From Paraburkholderia mimosarum LMG 23256 = NBRC 106338 (GTDB lineage Bacteria > Pseudomonadota > Gammaproteobacteria > Burkholderiales > Burkholderiaceae): DNA of 64,000 bases. Positions 24,792-33,330 of the stretch are shown here, piece after piece. Positions within the stretch are counted from its first letter, which is position 1. Each line of letters starts with the position of its first letter. The notes under the pieces were generated by a model. The model did not search any database and was not told where the DNA came from. It saw only the letters and a program-made list of their open reading frames with translations. The stretch lies in contig NZ_BBJJ01000023.1 in the NCBI RefSeq assembly GCF_000739815.1, forward strand, positions 52,860 through 116,859. Direction: 5' to 3'. The position numbers and the translations under genes were made by a program.

Positions 24792-25996
24792 TTGCCCGCC
24801 CTCCATTGTTCTACGTAAAGATCATCGATCCACCGCACGTAATCCGAGAGCGGCTGACGCACGCGTGCAACCGTCTTGTCGGCGAGATCGCCTTTGCTGA
24901 TATCGAACACCGTCGCCATTGCCAACGCGCCGTTGCTCATTGCCGAACTCGCCGGCACTTCGAGCGCATTCACCCAGTCCTTGTAAGTCCGCTGTACCCA
25001 CGAACGCACGACTGGCGCCGACGACGTCTTACCGTAGTCCACTTTGGAAAGCAGCACAGAAACGAAGTCGTAGGTCTTTTCGTCGCCGCGCTCCATGATG
25101 GTATGCGCGAGGTCGGAAAAGAGACTCCAGAACGAAACCGAGCTGATGAAATCCAGGCTTTCCGGGACGAGGGGCATGACCATTGCATCCGCGGCCATGA
25201 GCGCGTTGATCGTCAGATATGACAGCGACGGTGCCGTGTCCAGAATGATGTAGTCATATTGCTTGCGCAGCGACTCCACCCCTTGGCGCAACAGGTCCCA
25301 GAACTTGAACCCCGGGTTCTTGATCACGGTGCCAGGAATGTGGAATTCCGCGGAGAAGAGCGTAGGGTGCGCGGGAATGACGTCGAGGCCGTCCCAGTAG
25401 GTTTCCTGCACGAAATTCGTCAGGCCGCCTTCCATGTGCGGGTCATAGATGAACGGCAGGACCGTGCTGTCCTCCGTCACTTCCTTTTCGGCATAGAGAC
25501 CGCAGAGTTCCGTCAGCGACGCCTGAGGATCCAGATCGATGAGCAGCACCTTGCGCCCACGCAAGGTCAGGCCTTGGGCGAGACACATGGTCGTGGTCGT
25601 TTTCGTCGACCCGCCCTTGAAGTTCGCGACGAGAAGCACCTTGCCGTCTGCATCGCGCACGCCGGTATGGAGCGGCGTCTGGTAGATATCCGAAACCTGC
25701 TGGACCCAGGTTCGCGCTTCTGCCAGGGTGAAGACCCGGCTGCGCCCCGAGCCTTGCGCCACACCTTGTGGGAGACCCTCCCGGGTGGCTAGCAAGTTGT
25801 TCAGTTTGATGCGATCTATGCCGCAGAGCTCTGCGACCTGCGCGGACGTAAAGGTGGGCGCCGCCTTTCGCGGCCGCGGTGCGAGCATCATCTCCCTGAG
25901 CTCCTCAGACAGACGGCCGGCCTCTTCGGCGAACTCGGTGATCGCGGAAAGATCCACGCGTCGATCGATCGACGGTAACTCGATAGTCTTTGCCAT
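24788..25996 (-). CDS. parA: ParA partition ATPase (type Ia, with N-terminal DNA-binding domain)
   Basis: A 402-residue protein. Residues 45-105 hold a MerR/HTH-like DNA-binding region (FTSAQVAELCGIDRIKLNNL), typical of type Ia ParAs that also repress their own operon. The deviant Walker A KGGSTKTTT is at 127-135, Walker A' in LLIDLDPQASLT and Walker B in YDYIILDTAPSLSYLT. It overlaps parB by four bases (GTGA), implying coupled translation. Two inverted repeats directly upstream are candidate autoregulatory operators. Confidence 0.94.
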   Translation of the reverse strand: MAKTIELPSIDRRVDLSAITEFAEEAGRLSEELREMMLAPRPRKAAPTFTSAQVAELCGIDRIKLNNLLATREGLPQGVAQGSGRSRVFTLAEARTWVQQVSDIYQTPLHTGVRDADGKVLLVANFKGGSTKTTTTMCLAQGLTLRGRKVLLIDLDPQASLTELCGLYAEKEVTEDSTVLPFIYDPHMEGGLTNFVQETYWDGLDVIPAHPTLFSAEFHIPGTVIKNPGFKFWDLLRQGVESLRKQYDYIILDTAPSLSYLTINALMAADAMVMPLVPESLDFISSVSFWSLFSDLAHTIMERGDEKTYDFVSVLLSKVDYGKTSSAPVVRSWVQRTYKDWVNALEVPASSAMSNGALAMATVFDISKGDLADKTVARVRQPLSDYVRWIDDLYVEQWRAGK

Positions 25997-26000
25997 TAAT

Positions 26001-26030
26001 ACGCTTTTTATCAGAATTTGGATAAAGCGT
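26001..26030 (-). promoter_or_regulatory. Inverted repeat abutting the parA start (probable operator)
   Basis: ACGCTTT-(TT)-ATC and GAT-AAAGCGT form ten-base arms with a two-base bulge around an eight-base spacer. The dyad ends four bases before the parA ATG, where binding would block transcription or translation. Type Ia ParAs repress their own promoter, so ParA is the likely ligand. Confidence 0.5.
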
Positions 26031-26043
26031 AGAATACAGCAAA

Positions 26044-26061
26044 AGTGTATGAAAACACACT
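26044..26061 (-). promoter_or_regulatory. Short dyad in the parA promoter region
   Basis: AGTGT and ACACT arms separated by eight bases. The GTGT/ACAC ends echo the parS-like dyads, so weak ParB binding is possible. Evidence is limited to the symmetry and position. Confidence 0.3.
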
Positions 26062-26246
26062 AATTGAGAGCGATATGAAACAAATACCCTCTCAAAAGGC
26101 CTTGGAAGGTCCCGTAGGCCGCTGGGCAGGCCAGCAGGGCCAGCGGCGTTAGCACCGGCATTGCGACCATGATCCATCGTGCGCCCGGCTTGCGTGCTTT
26201 TTGAGCGTACGCCTGTTCGAAGGGCCTTCCATCAAACCTGTCACAG

Positions 26247-26889
26247 GTCGCGTTTTTTGTGCAGATCCGGCTGCGGCGTCGCCCAGGTTATTGAGGGGGT
26301 CACCTGCGCAAGCGAGGGTCACGGTTTTTGTGCGGTTTTCACGGCGCGGTTCTTCAAAAGGATCAGTCGCCCGCGAACAGTAACGGTTTTTGTGCTCCTG
26401 GTCTTTTACCGGCACCCCGTCGCTTCAGAAGTGCACAAAAACCGTTACCACCTGCCCGCGCGGAAGGCCGGCGTGATGCGCTCGCGCACCCACAATGCAC
26501 AAAAACCGTTACCTTCGCGTCCTCTGGTGCAGCAGCAGTAGCCGGTTTCGCTTGTTCCGGGGAATCGGAACCGCGACGTCACGCGCCTGCACAACTCCAG
26601 CACAATTTCCGTTACCTCGATAAACGAGGCGCCCAGGGGGCTTGTGGCGATCCGCGCGCACAAAAACCGTTACCCCGGGCCTCCCGTAGCACGCGCACAA
26701 AAACCGTTGCCTTGCCGAGCGGCCGATATTTCACAAAAACCGTTACCCTGCAAAGTGCTGATTGAAAAGAGCGCCCTCGGCATTCCTCTCCAGCGGCTTT
26801 CGACCTGTCACGCGTCTTTGCGTGCCACCCGAAGCCGGTGCGCACATAAACCACTACCTTCGCCCTCACAGCTGCACAGAGATCGTTAC
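26247..26889. repeat. Distal set of scattered iteron-like motifs
   Basis: The consensus is GCACAAAAACCGTTAC. Exact copies begin at 26380 (reverse), 26433, 26497 and 26658. One-mismatch copies begin at 26318 (reverse), 26695 and 26731. Weaker copies (about three mismatches) begin at 26247 (reverse), 26600, 26842 and 26874. The leftmost copies point left and the rest point right. Spacing is irregular (32-111 bases), unlike a normal tandem iteron array. Initiator titration, handcuffing or long-range copy control would be expected roles. Confidence 0.85.
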
Positions 26890-27060
26890 CTGTTTGAGCG
26901 CTCCGTCTGGTAGACAACGCCGTCGGTTCGGCAGGCCGCCTCGTTGCAAGCCTGTAGCCATAGGGGTTCCGGGAAATAAGCGCCCCTCTTTTCGGCCACA
27001 GAGCCGAAACGCCTCGCGCCAAATCGAGCCCTGAGCCGTTCTTTCTGCCGCGGAGTTTGT

Positions 27061-27082
27061 TTGTTTACTTAAACATAAACAA
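27061..27082. repeat. AT-rich palindrome between the two iteron sets
   Basis: TTGTTTA and TAAACAA form perfect seven-base arms around an eight-base centre (CTTAAACA), within a low-GC patch at about 27055-27105. It may be part of the DNA-unwinding region or a binding site. Nothing else distinguishes the two possibilities. Confidence 0.5.
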
Positions 27083-27143
27083 CTCACCAACCAACTAACG
27101 TACAGCGCCAAACTCTTTGCGCTCAGCTACTTAGCCCGGAAAA

Positions 27144-27288
27144 GCACCGTTCTATGTGCTCGAAGCAGCGGTTTATGTGCTCGCACGTCCCGTTTTGTGT
27201 GCGGGGGTGTGGAGATATTTGTGCAGCAAGGTACGTTTGTTGTGCGCACGCTGGTTTAGGCGCCTGTTTGAGGTAACGTTTATTGTGT
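27144..27288 (-). repeat. Proximal tandem iteron array upstream of the initiator gene
   Basis: Degenerate 16-mers related to the reverse of the distal motif begin at 27144, 27165, 27187, 27209, 27230 and 27273. The first five are spaced 21, 22, 22 and 21 bases apart, and the last gap is 43, about two periods. All but the last end in TGTGC or GTGC (for example GCAGCGGTTTATGTGC). A 21-22 bp period puts every copy on the same helix face, the hallmark of Rep-bound iterons. The last copy reaches the -35 element of the rep promoter. Confidence 0.8.
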
Positions 27289-27315
27289 TGACTTGTGTTT
27301 AGGGAATGATAGAGT
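27288..27315 (+). promoter_or_regulatory. Putative sigma-70 promoter of the initiator gene
   Basis: TTGACT at 27288 and TAGAGT at 27310 are separated by 16 bases. The iteron-like copy at 27273-27288 touches the -35 box, so initiator binding would repress this promoter. The start codon follows 30 bases later. Confidence 0.55.
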
Positions 27316-27345
27316 GCCCGCCAATGTCGACGGGAGAGCGGGCGT

Positions 27346-28728
27346 ATGTCGGAGGAGAGCGGGCGCAGGACAACTACACAGCAGATGTCGCTGGGACTCT
27401 TCGAGGAGATGTCCGGCCAGCCGATCAATGAGAGTACGCGTGAGATCGGCTTTCAGCGCAACAATGTGTTCGTCGCCATCAATGGGCTTGGGCTGTCGTC
27501 GCGCCGATTCATCGACGCTGCCTATTTCATTGCTGCCCAGGAGCCCGCGCCGCGCGATATCTACGACGTCGACCTCAACTACTTCAAGTGGCTCATGCGC
27601 TATGAGAGCCGCAACGTGCGTCATTTGCAGAGCGTCATCAAGGAAGCCCAGCGCGTGTTGATCGAGGTGACCGACACGCCGCCCGACCGCGCACCCAGCG
27701 AAGACGACCAGTGGATTTCCGAGCAGCTGATGGGTAGCGTGAAGATCGGCAAGGGGCGCATCCAGTTCCGCATTCCGCCGCTCATGCTGCGCCACATCAC
27801 CGGTCCCGACAAACATCACTGGCTCAACCTGTGCATCACGGCGTCCTTTTCGCAGACCTACGCGCGGGCGATCTACGACTACGTGCTGCCCTTCGTGGCG
27901 GCCGGGCTGACCGACTGGATCGAACTCGACGTCATGCGGCGCTGGCCGGGCAAACTCGGCACGAGCGCGTCGGAGTTCAAGCATTTCCGGCCCAAGTACC
28001 TCGATCCGGCGGTCCGCCAGATCAACGAGCTTTCCGATATCGACCTCAGCTACGAGACCCGGGCCGACTCGGAAACCTCACGCAAGATCAACAAGATCCG
28101 CTTCCGGATGAAGCGCAAGGACACGGTTGCGGCGCTCCTGAGCCGGCAGCCCGATGCGCACGACCTGCTGCTCACGCTCAAGGAGGAGTTCGGCCTCTCG
28201 AACAAGCAGTTCGACGTGATCGCGGAGCACCGCATGAGCTGGACCGACGAGCGCATCCAGCAGGCCATCGAGTACACGCGTTTCCGGCTTAATCAGGGCA
28301 AGGTGACCAAGAGCCCGGCGGGGTATCTGATGAAGGCGCTCAGCCACAACTGGCAGGTCTCGGAGGCCGAGCGCAAGATGGTGGCGATCCAGAGCGAGCA
28401 GGCCGTCGCGGCGACGGCGAAGGAGATCGCGAGAACCGAGGCGACCACGGCCGTGAAGCAGAGCATCGCGGCCCGCGACGAAGAGGCGAGGTCGCAGCGC
28501 AACGAGGAGGTCAGGCAAGGCCGGGACCACTTCGAATCGGCCGACGACAAGACCCGCAAGGAGCTGGTGCGGCTCTACATCGCCTCGCAGGCCGGCAAGC
28601 TCATGCTGCGCCGCCTGAAGCTCGAGGCGGGCGCGCTCTCCGATGCCAACATCCTCAACCATTCCGATTTGTCGTGGTATTTCGGACAATTCGTCTACGG
28701 GAAGATGAAGCAGCTTGCCACCGGGTGA
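27346..28728 (+). CDS. Replication initiator protein, Rep_3 family
   Basis: A 460-residue protein with tandem winged-helix organisation of Rep_3 initiators. WH1 lies near FQRNNVFVAINGLGLSSRRF to HITGPDKHHWLNLC, and WH2 near ARAIYDYVLPFVAAGL and FKHFRPKYLDPAVRQINE, followed by a positively charged K-I-N-K-I-R-F-R-M-K-R-K strand. The C-terminal 150 residues are highly charged and helical (KEIARTEATTAV), longer than in small plasmids. It should bind the iterons upstream and start replication, with autorepression through the promoter-proximal copy. A purine-rich ribosome site (GGGAGAGCGGG) precedes the ATG. Confidence 0.9.
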   Translation: MSEESGRRTTTQQMSLGLFEEMSGQPINESTREIGFQRNNVFVAINGLGLSSRRFIDAAYFIAAQEPAPRDIYDVDLNYFKWLMRYESRNVRHLQSVIKEAQRVLIEVTDTPPDRAPSEDDQWISEQLMGSVKIGKGRIQFRIPPLMLRHITGPDKHHWLNLCITASFSQTYARAIYDYVLPFVAAGLTDWIELDVMRRWPGKLGTSASEFKHFRPKYLDPAVRQINELSDIDLSYETRADSETSRKINKIRFRMKRKDTVAALLSRQPDAHDLLLTLKEEFGLSNKQFDVIAEHRMSWTDERIQQAIEYTRFRLNQGKVTKSPAGYLMKALSHNWQVSEAERKMVAIQSEQAVAATAKEIARTEATTAVKQSIAARDEEARSQRNEEVRQGRDHFESADDKTRKELVRLYIASQAGKLMLRRLKLEAGALSDANILNHSDLSWYFGQFVYGKMKQLATG

Positions 28729-28931
28729 GTGTGTTCAATACACCTCGCGCCTGATCTGGCGGCAGGCGTGTTATGCGCAGGCCGGGCACGCGCTGCCTCC
28801 AGCGATCACCCGGCGGGAAACACCCGATGGATCAAGGGCTTGAGGTAGTCGTCCCAAGCGTTCTCCACAAGCTTGCCAACAGAATCTGTGGGTAACCCGG
28901 ACCACCATTGCATCCCCGCGTATCCATGAAA

Positions 28932-28958
28932 AAAGGGAAGGCACAGAGCCTTCCCTTT
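28932..28958 (-). terminator. Intrinsic terminator of argG
   Basis: AAAGGGAAGGC pairs perfectly with GCCTTCCCTTT around ACAGA, an 11-bp stem. On the minus strand the hairpin runs straight into six T residues. It lies 20 bases past the argG stop and may also stop readthrough from the rep gene. The gap 28729-28931 otherwise holds nothing I can support. Confidence 0.92.
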
Positions 28959-28978
28959 GTTCGCGGAGCGACGACGCC

Positions 28979-30313
28979 TTACTTCTTGTCGTCGTTCAGT
29001 TGCGGCAGCGTATAAGCCGCGCCAGGCGCAAGCAGGCCCACCTGGGAGTAGACGCGCAGCTTATCGCGCGTGTCGGCGATATCGAGGTTGCGCATCGTGA
29101 GCTGGCCGATGCGGTCACGCGGCGAGAAGGTCGAAGCGACCTTCTCCATCGACAGACGCTCCGGCTGGTACGTGAGGTTGTCCGACTTCGTGCTGAGGAT
29201 CGAGTAGTCGTTGCCGCGGCGCAGCTCCACCTTCACTTCGCCCGTCACGGCGCGCGCGACCCAGTGCTGGGCCGTCTCGCGCAGCATGATCGCCTGCGGG
29301 TCGAACCAGCGGCCCTGGTACAGCAGGCGGCCGAGGCGGCGGCCGTTTTCGCGGTACTGCTCGATGGTGTCTTCGTTGTGAATGCCCGTGACGAGGCGCT
29401 CATACGCGATGTAGAGCAGAGCCAGACCCGGGGCTTCGTAAATGCCGCGGCTCTTCGCCTCGATGATACGGTTCTCGATCTGGTCGCTCATGCCCAGACC
29501 GTGACGGCCGCCAATGCGGTTCGCTTCGAGCAGCAGTTCGACGGCATTCGGGAAAGTCTGGCCGTTCAGCGCGACCGGCTGGCCTTCCTCGAAGCGGATC
29601 GTGACTTCTTCCCTGTCGATCTTGACGTCGTCGCGCCAGAACGCCACGCCCATGATCGGGTTCACGATCTTGATGCCGCTTTCCAGGCTTTCCAGGTCCT
29701 TCGCTTCGTGCGTCGCGCCGAGCAGGTTCGAATCGGTCGAGTAGGCCTTCTCGGCCGACATCTTGTATGCGAAACCCGACTGGCGCATGAATTCCGACAT
29801 TTCCGCGCGGCCGCCGAGTTCGTCGATGAACTGCTGGTCCAGCCACGGCTTGTAGATCTTCAGTTCAGGGTTGACGAGCAGCCCATAGCGGTAGAAGCGC
29901 TCGATGTCGTTGCCCTTGTAGGTCGAGCCGTCGCCCCAGATGTTGACGCCGTCTTCCTTCATCGCGGCCACGAGCATCGTGCCCGTCACGGCGCGGCCGA
30001 TCGGGGTGGTGTTGAAGTACGTGACGCCGGCCGTCGAGATGTGGAACGCGCCGCATTGCAGGGCGGCAATGCCTTCCGCCACGAGTTGCGCGCGGCAGTC
30101 GATCAGGCGCGCGCCCGCGGCGCCGTATTCGGTCGCGCGGCGCGGGATCGAATCGTAGTCGTCTTCGTCGGGCTGGCCGAGGTTCGCGGTGTAGGCGTAG
30201 GGCACGGCGCCCTTCAGCTTCATCCAGTGCAGCGCGGCGCTGGTGTCGAGGCCGCCGGAGAACGCGATACCGACCTTTTGGCCGGTCGGAAGGCTTTCAA
30301 GAATTGTGCTCAT
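28979..30313 (-). CDS. argG: Argininosuccinate synthase
   Basis: A 444-residue enzyme joining citrulline and aspartate with ATP to form argininosuccinate, the penultimate step of arginine synthesis. The PP-loop ATP motif FSGGLDTSAALHW sits near residue 18. Other conserved blocks include GVTYFNTTPIGRAVTGT, GDGSTYKGNDIERFYRYGLL and GGRHGLGMSDQIENRIIEAKSRG (quoted in part). Length and these motifs match the longer E. coli-type ArgG rather than the 400-residue type. The ATG at 30313 starts MSTILESLPTGQKVG. It is monocistronic, has its own terminator, and lies beside the replicon origin, which suggests an indispensable replicon. Confidence 0.95.
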   Translation of the reverse strand: MSTILESLPTGQKVGIAFSGGLDTSAALHWMKLKGAVPYAYTANLGQPDEDDYDSIPRRATEYGAAGARLIDCRAQLVAEGIAALQCGAFHISTAGVTYFNTTPIGRAVTGTMLVAAMKEDGVNIWGDGSTYKGNDIERFYRYGLLVNPELKIYKPWLDQQFIDELGGRAEMSEFMRQSGFAYKMSAEKAYSTDSNLLGATHEAKDLESLESGIKIVNPIMGVAFWRDDVKIDREEVTIRFEEGQPVALNGQTFPNAVELLLEANRIGGRHGLGMSDQIENRIIEAKSRGIYEAPGLALLYIAYERLVTGIHNEDTIEQYRENGRRLGRLLYQGRWFDPQAIMLRETAQHWVARAVTGEVKVELRRGNDYSILSTKSDNLTYQPERLSMEKVASTFSPRDRIGQLTMRNLDIADTRDKLRVYSQVGLLAPGAAYTLPQLNDDKK

Positions 30314-30557
30314 GATGAGAAAGGACCCGGTAGAACGAGAATGCGGAGGGAATTCGGTCGAATCGTCAAGTATCTTGTATCCCCGGCCATTCGGCAAGCC
30401 TGGCGGCTTTCGCCGCGATTTCTACGCAAATAAAAGGGCCACGGCCGCTAGCCCCGATTTGGGGCGGCGGCTTCGGCACAGCCTCTCCCGGGCAGCCTCG
30501 ATCGCGCACAGAACGCACTCAACGATGGGAGCGCTTGCGCCTCGTCCGACGTTCGCG

Positions 30558-31562
30558 CTACGGCATCCGCGTTCTCGACGCATCGACGCCATGGTCGATG
30601 CCCCTCGGCGCGACCGGTTCCTCGCGGGGCCGGCGCGTGGCTTTCCAGATCATCAGCAAGTGGTAGTAGAGCCGCGGGCTCAAGCCGAACCGGTAAGCAT
30701 AGAGATTGCCGAGCGCGAGTTGCAGCCCGGCGCGCGCCTCGCGATTGCGCGCGAGCAGGGACACCACGATCGGCACCAGCCGGCGCCTGGCGAGCCTGCG
30801 CGCCGGTTCGAGGTCGGGCGGCAGCGCGAGGCCCTCGAGAAACTGCCATGCCGAAATCGACGAGGCATTGATGCTGCGCCGCGTTGCCTGGGAGACCGAA
30901 GCATCTGTCATGCGGTAGCACGAGACGTATTCGTTCACGTAGCACACGCGCTTTGCCGCGAGACAAAGCCGCGTGCCGAACACGTAATCGCAGCAGGTGC
31001 CGTAGCGGTCGTCGTAGCCGATGCGCTTGACGAGCGCCGCGTTGGCGAGCCAGCCGTTGTTGGGGAACATCTGCACGATGCCCGCGCGACCCGGTGGATC
31101 TTGCAGCCCCGCAGCACTCGGCGTGCGGTGATAGGCGCGGTTCATGCGCTCGCTCGCCGCGTGCATGATGCGCCCGTCATGATCGGTTTCGTATTGATCG
31201 CCGAACGCGACTTCCAGATCCGGGTGGCGGGACCACTGCGCAAGCAGTGTCTCGATGCAGTGGACGAGCAGGTAATCGTCGTCGTGGATCAGCAGGATCT
31301 TGTCTCCACTCGCGCGCTCGAAGAGGCTGGCCACATTGGGCGCCTGTCCGAGTGCGGGCACGTTGCGCCGGTAGGCGATGCGCGGGTCGTCGCCATAACG
31401 GGAGGTGACCAGTTGCGCCGTTCGATCGTCGTGCGAATCGTCGCCGATCACGATCTCGATGTTCGTGTGCGTTTGCATCAGGCACGATTCGATGCAGCGA
31501 ACGAGCAACTCGGGCCGGTTGCACGTCGGCAAACAAATGGAGACTTTCGTTGTTGTCGTCAT
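30558..31562 (-). CDS. Family 2 glycosyltransferase
   Basis: A 334-residue GT-A fold enzyme starting MTTTTKVSICLPTCNRPELL. The nucleotide-sugar region follows with IEIVIGDDSHDD, and the metal-binding DxD is in ILLIHDDDYLL. It probably adds a sugar to a surface polysaccharide, but no partner genes lie beside it. The last 60 residues are basic and may associate with the membrane. The ATG at 31562 begins the conserved region; its ribosome site is weak. The AT content upstream (31640-31920) is higher than in neighbours, which may indicate acquired DNA. Confidence 0.85.
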   Translation of the reverse strand: MTTTTKVSICLPTCNRPELLVRCIESCLMQTHTNIEIVIGDDSHDDRTAQLVTSRYGDDPRIAYRRNVPALGQAPNVASLFERASGDKILLIHDDDYLLVHCIETLLAQWSRHPDLEVAFGDQYETDHDGRIMHAASERMNRAYHRTPSAAGLQDPPGRAGIVQMFPNNGWLANAALVKRIGYDDRYGTCCDYVFGTRLCLAAKRVCYVNEYVSCYRMTDASVSQATRRSINASSISAWQFLEGLALPPDLEPARRLARRRLVPIVVSLLARNREARAGLQLALGNLYAYRFGLSPRLYYHLLMIWKATRRPREEPVAPRGIDHGVDASRTRMP

Positions 31563-32171
31563 GAGCGAGCCCCGGTCTTGAGTAGGCGAAGAAGTCGGCG
31601 CAAGCAGGTTCACGCTGGCGACTTCATCCGTTGGCCACCGACGGTAAATGAAAAAAACCCGAAAGAAATCGAAAATAAATCGCAAGGAACGCGGCTTGCG
31701 CACGGCAGCCCGCAACGCCCGCCCTGTCGGGCATCGCGCAAAAACGCCCGGTTTTCCTCTGAGGAATCGGAAAGAAAATCCGGCGGCGGCCCGTCTCAGC
31801 CGGGTGAGCGGTGGCGAGCGTGTCGGCGCGGAGTTCGTGTCGCGACGCGCCGCGAGGGTTGGGCCATCAGCAAGCATTCATTTTGGATCACTGATTAATA
31901 ACGCACAGATCAGAGAAGAGCAAAGCATCCAGCCATATAGATGCAACTAACGGCCCAACCCGCCCGCCCCATGCCCGCGCCGCGACGCGGCGGCACCCAC
32001 TCGTGTACGCTCGGGACAGCGAGGGACGAGGACTTCAACATCGTTCCCGCAGCGCTGCTCGAATCGAGCGACGAAAACGGTGCAATCAAGGATGGCCTGC
32101 CGCCGTGCTGCTGCCTGTCGCGAACAGGCTGCCGAGGTACGCCTTCGTTTTCCCGACCTGAAAAGCTCACG
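31563..32171. other. Divergent intergenic region, 609 bases
   Basis: Between the leftward glycosyltransferase and rightward DUF2891 gene. It contains an A-rich tract (31648-31685) and an AT-rich patch (31875-31925), both plausible promoter zones, but no box pair can be assigned with confidence. The DUF2891 frame is open back to 31941, but that extension has no conserved sequence. Confidence 0.4.
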
Positions 32172-33182
32172 ATGACCTCCGATCTCACTACCGCCCATGC
32201 CTCGAAGTTCGCCTCGCTCGCGCTCGCTCATCTCACGCGCGAATATCCGAACAAGCTCACGCACTCGCTTGCAGGGCCGCAGGACGTGCAAGGTCCGCGC
32301 GCGTTGCATCCGGTCTTTTATGGCAGCTACGACTGGCATTCGTGCGTGCACGGCTACTGGCTCGTACTGCATCTGCTGCAGCGTTTTCCCGGCCTGCCCG
32401 AGGCGCCGCAGATCGTCGCCGTGGTCGACGAGCATTTCACCGCGGACAAGATGGCCGGCGAAATGGCCTACCTCACGCTGGCGCACAACCGCGGTTTCGA
32501 GCGGCCTTATGGTTGGGCATGGCTCCTCGCGCTCGCGGCGCAGGTAGAAGCGCTCGAGTTGCCGCAAGCCGAGCCGTGGAAGTCGGCGCTCGCGCCGCTC
32601 GCGCAGTGGTTCGTCGAGCGTTTCGAGGAATTCCTGCCGAAGGCGACCTATCCGCTGCGCGTGGGCACGCACTTCAATACGGCCTTCGCGCTGACGCTCG
32701 CGCATGACTTCGCGAAAGCCACCTCGCGAGCGTCGCTGGCCACGCTGATCGAAGCGACTGCCATGCGCTGGCACGCGAACGACGCGGCCTGCCAGGCGTG
32801 GGAGCCCGGCGGCGACGAGTTTCTTTCACCCGCGCTCAGCGTGGCGTTGCTGATGAGCCGCGTGCTGCCCGCGCCGGATTTCGAGCCGTGGTTCACGCGC
32901 TTCTTGCCCAACCTTGCGGCGCGTGAGCCCGCCACGCTCTTCACGCCCGCCACCGTCACGGACCGCAGCGACGGCAAGATCGCCCACCTCGACGGGCTCA
33001 ATCTGAGTCGCGCGTGGTGTCAGCGCTCGCTTGCGCGCGCGCTGACAGCGGACGATGCGCGCGTTGCCGTGCTCAACGCCGCTGCGCAAACGCATCTCGC
33101 CAGCGCACTCGAGCACGTGGCCGGGGACTATATGGGCGAACACTGGCTTGCGACCTTCGCGACGCTTGCGCTGGAAGCGTAG
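32172..33182 (+). CDS. DUF2891 family protein
   Basis: A 336-residue mostly helical protein beginning MTSDLTTAHASKFASLALAH. Conserved blocks include LHPVFYGSYDWHSCVHGYWL, a His-rich motif near residue 50, and HFNTAFALTLAHDFA. The His/Asp/Trp pattern and alternating helices recall an alpha/alpha-toroid, which in other families is a carbohydrate-active fold, but DUF2891 has no assigned activity. The ATG at 32172 begins the conserved part. It is followed after 148 bases by a CBS protein on the same strand. Confidence 0.8.
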   Translation: MTSDLTTAHASKFASLALAHLTREYPNKLTHSLAGPQDVQGPRALHPVFYGSYDWHSCVHGYWLVLHLLQRFPGLPEAPQIVAVVDEHFTADKMAGEMAYLTLAHNRGFERPYGWAWLLALAAQVEALELPQAEPWKSALAPLAQWFVERFEEFLPKATYPLRVGTHFNTAFALTLAHDFAKATSRASLATLIEATAMRWHANDAACQAWEPGGDEFLSPALSVALLMSRVLPAPDFEPWFTRFLPNLAAREPATLFTPATVTDRSDGKIAHLDGLNLSRAWCQRSLARALTADDARVAVLNAAAQTHLASALEHVAGDYMGEHWLATFATLALEA

Positions 33183-33330
33183 ACGATGCGTGAGATCGGG
33201 TGGCGCCAACGGCGTCCCGACTGAAGATTTGCACGCGGGCGGTCGATATCCAGGCATGGGCCCGCGCCGCAGTCGCAATCCGCGTTGCATACGCCGGCGG
33301 GGGACATCGAATCCACCAGGTCCGGAAGGT

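Larger units (their letters stand above)
26001..27345. other. Probable replication origin region between parA and the initiator gene
   Basis: This 1.3-kb gap between divergent parA and the rep gene contains the parA operator candidates, two sets of the same 16-bp motif, an AT-rich palindrome and the rep promoter. No gene is supported in it. No clear DnaA box (TTATNCACA) was found. The layout (iterons upstream of a Rep_3 initiator, with parAB divergent) fits a theta-replicating plasmid or chromid origin. Confidence 0.75.

Noticed and set aside
26075..26152. A 25-codon ORF (MKQIPSQKALEGPVGRW...) right of the parA operator
   Set aside because: A purine-rich GAGAG lies upstream, but the frame is too short and lies in repeat-rich origin DNA. 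Not distinguishable from chance.
26001..27345. DnaA boxes in the origin
   Set aside because: No match to TTATNCACA on either strand was found by eye; near matches had two or more changes.
29000..30433. A 477-codon plus-strand frame antisense to argG
   Set aside because: argG is fully conserved and has its own terminator. The antisense frame shows no domain and no ribosome site.
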